Below are positions 6,795-10,981 of a stretch of DNA of 10,981 nucleotides, one piece after another (position 1 is the stretch's first letter; each line of letters opens with the position of its first letter). The stretch comes from Deltaproteobacteria bacterium (GTDB lineage: Bacteria > Myxococcota > Myxococcia > Myxococcales > 40CM-4-68-19). Below the pieces are notes generated by a model, which worked only from the letters and a program-made list of their open reading frames with translations, was not told where the DNA came from and did not search any database. The position numbers and the translations under genes were made by a program. Location of the stretch: positions 1-10,981 of the forward strand of contig VBLM01000434.1 in assembly GCA_005879095.1 (NCBI GenBank). Reading direction: 5' to 3'.

Positions 6795-7939
6795 GGCTCG
6801 CTCCGCGGTAGCCGGACCACGAATCGAGCTCCTTTTCCGCGTGGCTCATAAGCCACGCTCCCGCCGTGCCGCTCGACGATGCGTTTGACGAGAGCCAGTC
6901 CGAGACCGATTCCCTTCTGGCGCGTGGTCACCAGCGGTTCGAACAGGCGCGTGCGCACAGACGGGTCGACACCCGGTCCGTTGTCGGAGATCCCGACGAC
7001 GACCTCGGCCGGGGCGGACTGCGCGTCGAGCGTGACGGCTGCAATGGGGCCGGCTGCCTGCTGCGCGTTCTGGAGAAGGTTGACGAAGACCTGGCGGAGC
7101 TGGGACGGGTCGCCGCGGACTGCGGGAAGATGCGCGAGCGGTTCCAGGCCGAGCGGGAGATGCAGCTGCAGGGCAGCCGCCTCGACCACGTCGCGCAGCC
7201 GCACGGCCTCGCTGATCAGCGGCTTGTCGCGAATCATGTCCAAAAGGTCGCTGATGATGGTGTTGGCGATGCCAACCTGCTCAGCGATCCGATCGACGTG
7301 CTTGGTTGCGCGCTCGTCGCCGGCAGCGACCCTGCCGCGCAGGATGTAGAGGCTGCTCTCGATCACGCCGAGCGGGTTGCGCAGCTCGTGGCCGATGGAG
7401 CCGACCAGCTGCCCGAAGGTGGAGAGCCGCTCGCTGCGCGCCTGCTGCGAGAGAAGATCCTCGCGGTAGGTGTGCAACATGATGGCCAGCTCGAGATCGA
7501 GGATCTTGCCCAGCGCAAGCCGGACGTTGCGGAGCTGACCAGCGTCGGCGATGAACGAAGTGTCGATCAGCGCGTTCAGCTCCTGCCGCAGAACGTTCAT
7601 TGCGCCGAACATGTAGTGCTGGGGCAGGGCGATGTCGACATGCTTGCGGCCGATGCGGGCGCGCACCTCGTAGTACTCCTGGTTCCAGGGACCGGTGAGC
7701 AGCTTGTCCATCCATGCCACCAGCGTGTGACGAAGGCGGCCGACCATGCTCTCGCCCTCGACCAGGGCCTTTCTCGCGGCCTCGTGCTCGAGGATGCGCT
7801 GGTAGAACACTTCGCTGATGCGGTCGAAGTGCGGACGCGCGACGGGATGCAGCATGCGCAGCGCCTGCTCGTCGTCGGCGCCGAATCCGACGTACCGCTT
7901 CAGCTCCTCGAAGAGGGATTCCGGCATGACGGTATTCAT
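6791..7939 (-). CDS. Globin-coupled histidine kinase (haem O2/redox sensor, AfGcHK-like)
   Basis: 382 aa from ATG 7939, chosen because TGGAG lies 6 nt upstream; ATGs at 7957 and 7927 lack a good ribosome site. Residues about 10-150 are a protoglobin-type sensor domain: [17 protein letters not shown] with distal Tyr46, [21 protein letters not shown] with proximal haem ligand His100, then [13 protein letters not shown]. HisKA follows with phospho-acceptor His184 in [15 protein letters not shown], and HATPase with [16 protein letters not shown] and [18 protein letters not shown]. His100 to His184 is 84 residues and Tyr46 to His100 is 54, the same spacing as Tyr45, His99 and His183 of AfGcHK. In that family, O2 binding or ferric haem activates the kinase. 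It is soluble, with no membrane segments. It is the first gene of a minus-strand operon and overlaps the next gene by ATGA. Confidence 0.93.
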   Translation of the reverse strand: MNTVMPESLFEELKRYVGFGADDEQALRMLHPVARPHFDRISEVFYQRILEHEAARKALVEGESMVGRLRHTLVAWMDKLLTGPWNQEYYEVRARIGRKHVDIALPQHYMFGAMNVLRQELNALIDTSFIADAGQLRNVRLALGKILDLELAIMLHTYREDLLSQQARSERLSTFGQLVGSIGHELRNPLGVIESSLYILRGRVAAGDERATKHVDRIAEQVGIANTIISDLLDMIRDKPLISEAVRLRDVVEAAALQLHLPLGLEPLAHLPAVRGDPSQLRQVFVNLLQNAQQAAGPIAAVTLDAQSAPAEVVVGISDNGPGVDPSVRTRLFEPLVTTRQKGIGLGLALVKRIVERHGGSVAYEPRGKGARFVVRLPRSEP

Positions 7940-7961
7940 TTGCAACTCCACAGCCATGCCG

Positions 7962-7973
7962 CGCAAGTCCTGC
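7962..7973. repeat. 12-nt repeat CGCAAGTCCTGC shared with the NtrC-gene upstream region
   Basis: The 12 bases are identical to 3637-3648 in front of the NtrC-family gene. They carry the GCA-N5-TGC core seen in the other regulatory regions. This copy lies between the globin kinase start (7939) and the dksA start (8040), with its centre about 60 bp upstream of the predicted dksA transcription start. It may be a shared regulator site; the flanking arms are not extended here. Confidence 0.4.
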
Positions 7974-8001
7974 ATCATATTTCGCAGCAGTTGTCTCGGT
8001 G

Positions 8002-8017
8002 TGGAACGGGTCTTGCG
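8002..8017 (+). promoter_or_regulatory. Sigma-54 promoter of the dksA-CBS operon
   Basis: TGGAACGGGTCTTGCG matches 11 of 13 consensus positions, with GG at 8003-8004 and GC at 8015-8016. The predicted transcription start is about 8028, leaving a 12-nt leader that contains GGAGG (8030-8034) before ATG 8040. The layout is the same as at the hydrolase-like gene. Confidence 0.55.
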
Positions 8018-8039
8018 TGGATACGAGGGGGAGGACGCG

Positions 8040-8390
8040 ATGGTACGGATTCCCGAGACTCGCAGCGCAAAGCTTTCGCGCAAGGCATTGCTGACGCGCA
8101 AGGAGCAGATCGGCGCCCTGTTGGCTCGCTTGCGGCGCAGCGAGGACGAGCTCCAGGCGGTGCGGCGCCCCGACCAGCTCGACCACGCCGCCGACCTCGA
8201 GGCATACGACGTCCTGCAGGCGCTTCAGAGCGCCGAGGCCATCGACCTCGCCGAGGTGGAAGCTGCGCTGCAGCGGATTTCGATGGGAACTTACGGCGAG
8301 TGCGAGCGCTGTTCGGGCGTCGTCGGCGAGCAGCGGCTATGGGCTGTTCCGCAGGCCCGTTTCTGCATGGGGTGCGCGGCGGTGCGATGA
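8040..8390 (+). CDS. DksA/TraR-family RNA polymerase-binding zinc-finger protein
   Basis: 116 aa, ATG 8040 behind GGAGG (8030-8034). DksA-type proteins bind the RNA polymerase secondary channel and, often with ppGpp, tune transcription initiation. Residues 10-80 are a charged helical region likely to form the coiled coil. Its tip, DQLDHA (45-50), keeps the DxxDxA motif of DksA that reaches the active site. A C4 zinc finger follows with Cys88, Cys91, Cys109 and Cys112 in YGECERCSG and RFCMGC. It is shorter than E. coli DksA (151 aa) because the N-terminal part is reduced, so it may be a specialised paralogue rather than the housekeeping gene. Its stop overlaps the CBS gene start (ATGA), so the two are co-translated. 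It diverges from the globin kinase. Confidence 0.88.
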   Translation: MVRIPETRSAKLSRKALLTRKEQIGALLARLRRSEDELQAVRRPDQLDHAADLEAYDVLQALQSAEAIDLAEVEAALQRISMGTYGECERCSGVVGEQRLWAVPQARFCMGCAAVR

Positions 8391-8767
8391 AAATTGCCGA
8401 ACTCATGACCGCCGACCCGTGTTGCATCCAGCGTGACGAGTCGTTGCGCCAGGCCCACAAGCTCATGCGGACGCGCAACGTGCGGCACCTGCCCGTGCTG
8501 AAGGGCGATCAGCTGGTCGGGCTGGTTTCCGAGCGCGATCTCTATTTGCTCGAGACGCTCAAGAGCGTCGATCCGGCGAAGGAACCGGTCGACCAAGCGA
8601 TGACCGACAGCCCGTTCTCGGTCGCGCCAGGCGCCCGCGTGCGCGAGGTAGTGCAAGAGATGCTTGACGAGAAGTATGGCTCGGCGGTGGTCGTCGAGCG
8701 CGGCCGCGTCATCGGCATCTTCACGCGCTCGGACGCCTTGCGCGCGCTGCTGAAGCTCCTCCGCTGA
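8387..8767 (+). CDS. Twin CBS-domain protein
   Basis: 126 aa. ATG 8387 overlaps the dksA-like stop (ATGA), and no independent ribosome site is evident, so translation is coupled. Two CBS motifs fill the protein. CBS1 is at residues 4-56 (IAELMTADPCCIQRDESLRQA, then RHLPVLKGDQLVGLVSERDL). CBS2 is at about 68-124 (VDQAMTDSPFSVAPGARV, then GSAVVVERGRVIGIFTRSDAL). Such stand-alone pairs form a Bateman module that binds adenosine nucleotides and senses energy state; the SERDL and TRSDA ends are the usual ribose-phosphate contacts. The partner is unknown, and pairing with a DksA-like factor suggests energy- or starvation-linked control. It converges on the hemerythrin-like gene, with only 3 nt between stops. 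Confidence 0.93.
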   Translation: MKIAELMTADPCCIQRDESLRQAHKLMRTRNVRHLPVLKGDQLVGLVSERDLYLLETLKSVDPAKEPVDQAMTDSPFSVAPGARVREVVQEMLDEKYGSAVVVERGRVIGIFTRSDALRALLKLLR

Positions 8768-8770
8768 GCG

Positions 8771-9220
8771 TCAGGCGTCGCTGGCGTCCAGAACGATTAG
8801 GTCATCGCGCAGCACCCTCTCGTTCAGCAGTTCGCGCTCCTCGAACTCCATGTCGATGATCAGGTCGTCGCACATGGACAGCGTCCTTCCCGCTACGAGC
8901 GTGCTGGCCGGCCACGCGGATCGCCCGGTGAGGACCGCAAGGACGGCCCGCTGATGGGCATGTTCCGCGTGAAGCAGGGAGACGCGGGTGGGGCCCCAGG
9001 CATCGAGCCGGGCAAGGATGGGCTCGAGCAACCTTTCCTCTTCAGCGAGGTGAGCGAGAAGCTCGCGCTCGAGCGCGGTTACTGCGAACTGAAGCTCGCC
9101 GGGTGATGCCTTCCCCGCGAGCGCGCTGCGCGCAGTGGTCTGCGCCGCCTCGATCGTCCGACGAAGATGGGCGTGCTGCCCACGCAGGATCTGCCTCCGT
9201 TCTTCGTTCCTCAGCTCCAT
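8771..9220 (-). CDS. Hemerythrin-like (HHE) domain protein
   Basis: 149 aa, ATG 9220 with GAGG 6 nt upstream. It is predicted to be an all-helical four-helix bundle. Candidate di-iron ligands are visible in order: His16/His18 (GQHAHLRR), His57 and Glu61 (LLAHLAEEERLLEPIL), His84/His87/His89 (LLHAEHAHQR), and acidic residues in DMEFEERELL (123-132). The last helix has Phe126 where, as I recall, relatives carry His (DMEHEE), so the metal site may lack one ligand. Likely role is O2, NO or iron binding or stress protection in the cytoplasm, with no signal peptide. It starts 43 nt after the hemA stop on the same strand, so it is probably co-transcribed with hemA, tying an O2- or iron-binding protein to haem synthesis. 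Family assignment is fairly safe, metal content is not. Confidence 0.75.
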   Translation of the reverse strand: MELRNEERRQILRGQHAHLRRTIEAAQTTARSALAGKASPGELQFAVTALERELLAHLAEEERLLEPILARLDAWGPTRVSLLHAEHAHQRAVLAVLTGRSAWPASTLVAGRTLSMCDDLIIDMEFEERELLNERVLRDDLIVLDASDA

Positions 9221-9263
9221 CTCGCACCTCTCCGCGTTGTGTGCATGAAAGTGATGCAGAACA

Positions 9264-10550
9264 TCATCCGTTCCCTACCAGCGACAGGACGGCAGCTTCG
9301 GGCTGGGGCTGCGAGGGCTCTTCCAGGAAGAAGAGCTCCATCACCGCCTCGGCCAGCGATCCCCGGCCCGCCTCGTTCCGGAGACGAGCCGTCGGACCAT
9401 GCAGCAGCTTGTTGACGATCGCTGACGCCATCGCGCGCACGCTTTTCTGCTGCCGGTCGTCGAGCCCCCGCAGGGCCGCCGCCAACGTCCTCTCCGCCTC
9501 GGCGCGGGCCACCGCTTCGCCATGCGCGCGCAGCCGGGCGAGCACCGGAACGGCGTCGCGCTCGTGCGCCTGCGCGATGAACGCGCGCAGCTCTTCCTCG
9601 ACGATCTCCTCGGCCCTGCCGACTTCCGCCCCCCGCAGGGTTCGGTTGTGCGTCGCCAGACGCTCCAGGTCGTCGAGGTCGTAGACGTAGACGTTCTCCA
9701 GCTCGTTCGCGGCCGGGTCTACGTTGCGGGGCACCGAGAGATCGACGATGAAGAGCGGCCGGTAGCGGCGCGCTTTCAGCGCAGCCGCCACGGCCTCGCG
9801 CGTCACCACGTGGCCGGTCGAGCCAGTCGAGCAGACGACCACGTCGGCGCGCTCCAGAAGAACGGGAAGATCGGAGAGCGGCAGGGGCACTCCGTCCGCT
9901 TCGCGAGCCAGCGCTTCCGCGCGGGGCACCGTCCGGTTCACGACCAGGAGCTCCTTCGCTCCCTGCATCCGCAGCTCGCGGGCGGCGAGCTCCGCCATCT
10001 TTCCAGCGCCAATCAGCGCAATCGACCGGCCTTGCAGATCCCCCAGGAGCTTGTGGGCTACTTCCACGGCCACGCTGCTCAACGACAGCGCTCCGCGACC
10101 AATCCCGGTTTCGGTGCGCACGCGTTTCGCTGTCCCGACGGCACGGGCGACAGCGCGCTGCAGCTGGGGACCGAGCGATCCCGCCCGCTGCGCCTGCGCC
10201 GCCGCTTCCTTCACCTGCCCCAGGATCTGGACGTCTCCCACGACCATCGAGTCGAGGCTTGCGGCGACGCGAAACAAGTGCCGCAGCGCTTCTTCGTCGA
10301 ACCGGCAGACCGCGATCGGGATGGCCACCGGATCGAGGCTCTCAAGGATTTTCTGCGCGGCGTCCCGCGAATCGGCGGCGGCGAAGACTTCCAGCCGATT
10401 ACAGGTCGAAACGACGAAGACTTCGCGCAGGCCTGGAAGACGCCGGAGCGCCTGGAGCCGACCGGAAATCTCGTCCGACCGGACCACGAGGCGCTCGCGC
10501 ACCTCGATGGACGCCTGCTTGTGCGAAATCCCCACGCAGATGGTCGTCAT
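9264..10550 (-). CDS. hemA: Glutamyl-tRNA reductase
   Basis: 428 aa, usual length for the family. It reduces glutamyl-tRNA(Glu) with NADPH to glutamate-1-semialdehyde, the first committed step of C5 tetrapyrrole synthesis, in the cytoplasm. The catalytic domain carries VGISHKQASIEVRERL and STCNRLEVFA with nucleophile Cys50. LDSMVVGDVQILGQVKEA is the conserved family signature. The NADPH domain has IALIGAGKMAELAA, followed by VVNRT and the FIVDLSVPRNVDP block. A C-terminal dimerisation region ends in an acidic and proline-rich tail. ATG 10550 is preferred over GTG 10556 because it gives Cys50, the usual number, and sits behind GGGGTGG. The usual neighbours hemC and hemD are absent; a hemerythrin-like gene follows. 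A 14-codon open frame overlaps its start, and a strong sigma-54 promoter match lies upstream. Confidence 0.96.
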   Translation of the reverse strand: MTTICVGISHKQASIEVRERLVVRSDEISGRLQALRRLPGLREVFVVSTCNRLEVFAAADSRDAAQKILESLDPVAIPIAVCRFDEEALRHLFRVAASLDSMVVGDVQILGQVKEAAAQAQRAGSLGPQLQRAVARAVGTAKRVRTETGIGRGALSLSSVAVEVAHKLLGDLQGRSIALIGAGKMAELAARELRMQGAKELLVVNRTVPRAEALAREADGVPLPLSDLPVLLERADVVVCSTGSTGHVVTREAVAAALKARRYRPLFIVDLSVPRNVDPAANELENVYVYDLDDLERLATHNRTLRGAEVGRAEEIVEEELRAFIAQAHERDAVPVLARLRAHGEAVARAEAERTLAAALRGLDDRQQKSVRAMASAIVNKLLHGPTARLRNEAGRGSLAEAVMELFFLEEPSQPQPEAAVLSLVGNG

Positions 10551-10591
10551 GACCACCCCAGCAACGCGATGTGCACGAGCAGCATCTCCAT
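10547..10591 (-). other. 14-codon leader ORF overlapping hemA start, possible hemX remnant
   Basis: The frame ATG 10591 to TGA 10547 encodes MEMLLVHIALLGWS, and its stop overlaps the hemA start (ATGA). It begins about 5 nt after the predicted sigma-54 transcription start (10596) and lacks a ribosome site. The peptide looks like the first transmembrane helix of HemX/CcsA-type proteins, which often precede hemA, so it may be the stub of a deleted gene. A leader peptide coupled to hemA, or chance, are the alternatives. Confidence 0.3.
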
Positions 10592-10606
10592 GCTTTGGGA
10601 AGCCGG

Positions 10607-10622
10607 AGCAAGACGTGCGCCA
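10607..10622 (-). promoter_or_regulatory. Sigma-54 promoter of hemA
   Basis: Read on the minus strand the site is TGGCGCACGTCTTGCT. TGGC and TTGCT match fully, with 10 of 13 consensus positions overall. The -24 GG is at 10621-10620 and the -12 GC at 10609-10608. The predicted start is about 10596, giving hemA a 46-nt leader that holds the 14-codon open frame. Confidence 0.55.
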
Positions 10623-10652
10623 GCTGTCGTTCCCGGGTCAGGCATCGCGCGT

Positions 10653-10667
10653 GTGCATTTCCTGCAC
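10653..10667. promoter_or_regulatory. Inverted repeat GTGCA-TTTCC-TGCAC, candidate activator site
   Basis: Perfect 5-bp arms with a 5-nt spacer lie in the hemA/usp intergenic region. The centre is about 64 bp upstream of the predicted hemA start and about 158 bp upstream of the predicted usp start. The central TCCTGC and the GCA-N5-TGC core match the sites at 3637-3649 and 7962-7973. Confidence 0.4.
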
Positions 10668-10791
10668 GAGACGCAAGCACACGCACCGGATGGTTCCTGG
10701 AAACCCGCCCTCGGTACGACCCGTTTCGGCGAAAAGTCTGCGCGTTGGGCGGCTTTGATTGGCCTTGGGCGCTTTCGGGCGCGCTCCAGGA

Positions 10792-10807
10792 AGGCGCGGC
10801 GATTGCA
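10792..10807 (+). promoter_or_regulatory. Sigma-54 promoter of the universal stress protein gene
   Basis: AGGCGCGGCGATTGCA matches 11 of 13 consensus positions, with GG at 10793-10794, GC at 10805-10806 and an intact TTGCA. The predicted start is about 10818, 59 nt before ATG 10877. The perfect palindrome GATTGC-AA-GCAATC (10801-10814) overlaps the -12 element and could be an operator. Confidence 0.5.
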
Positions 10808-10876
10808 AGCAATCCTCTTGCGGCGGGTCCCGGACGGCTGGAGCCAACCGCGGTCCGCTTCACGCGGGAGTCATCC

Positions 10877-10981
10877 ATGCAGCCACAAATCCTCATTCCT
10901 TACGATTTCGGACCGGCGTCAGCGAGAGCGCTGGTTTGGGCCGGCGACCTGCAACGGTCGCTCCGTGGCCTGCCGATTCAC
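10877..10981 (+). CDS. Universal stress protein (UspA family), N-terminal part
   Basis: Only the first 35 codons are in the window, open at the right edge. ATG 10877 follows GGGAG (10866-10870) with a 6-nt spacer. The sequence QILIPYDFGPASARALVWAGDLQRS is the first beta strand and helix of a Usp domain; family members usually begin ILVPxDFSxxSxxAL. In full-length members the fold binds ATP or forms dimers and supports survival in stress or low oxygen. Its last visible residues (LRGLPIH) lead into the expected second strand. It diverges from hemA and has a sigma-54 promoter match. The family call is good despite the short length; nothing can be said of the C-terminus. Confidence 0.8.
   Translation, partial: MQPQILIPYDFGPASARALVWAGDLQRSLRGLPIH

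Noticed and set aside
7941..7956. Minus-strand TGGCTGTGGAGTTGCA as sigma-54 promoter for the globin kinase
   Set aside because: Spacing and TTGCA fit, but transcription would begin near 7931, after the preferred ATG 7939, and the element coincides with its ribosome site.
6866..8386. Long plus-strand frame extending upstream of the CBS gene
   Set aside because: It is antisense to the globin kinase and out of frame with the dksA-like gene; only the part from 8387 encodes CBS domains.
9255..9270. GG-N10-GC pair upstream of the hemerythrin-like gene
   Set aside because: Only the bare GG/GC and TGCA agree; the rest does not match, and the gene is probably transcribed with hemA.
10592..10876. A further gene between hemA and usp
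   Set aside because: Frames here lack ribosome sites and recognisable sequence; the stretch is better explained by two divergent promoters, an inverted repeat and leaders.

Overview
The window is GC-rich, tightly packed DNA from a Gram-negative bacterium. The best fit is a myxobacterium (Myxococcota) close to Anaeromyxobacter. The main reason is a globin-coupled histidine kinase whose key residues fall at the spacing known for AfGcHK of Anaeromyxobacter sp. Fw109-5, followed by a double-receiver regulator with Asp52 and Asp169. Sigma-54-type promoters and an NtrC-type activator also fit. No RNA gene, mobile element or CRISPR array was seen.

Layout, left to right: an OB-fold lipoprotein (minus, runs off the left edge); a divergent monohaem cytochrome c (plus); convergent hemN (minus); a divergent, catalytically dead alpha/beta-hydrolase-like protein (plus); an NtrC-family sigma-54 response regulator (plus) whose C-terminal DNA-binding helix is broken by a small deletion and frameshift; and a convergent signalling operon (minus) made of the globin-coupled kinase followed by a double-receiver regulator that a second small deletion has fused in frame to a REC-HisKA-HATPase hybrid kinase. 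Divergent from that operon is a DksA/TraR gene overlapping a twin-CBS gene (plus). Then come hemerythrin-like and hemA genes (minus, probably one operon) and the start of a universal stress protein (plus, runs off the right edge).

Working model (inference): the globin kinase senses O2 or haem redox state and passes phosphate to receivers in the locus. The NtrC-type regulator would then activate sigma-54 promoters. Good -24/-12 matches sit in the correct orientation upstream of most transcription units: lipoprotein, cytochrome c, hydrolase-like, NtrC gene, dksA-CBS, hemA and usp. Every regulatory intergenic region also holds an inverted repeat of the form GCA-N5-TGC, a candidate shared operator. 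The genes around it (haem synthesis, c-type cytochrome, hemerythrin, Usp, CBS, DksA) look like a low-oxygen or redox-stress regulon. The two frame lesions in the signalling genes, and a possible remnant upstream of hemA, mean that either the pathway is decaying here or the sequence contains errors.
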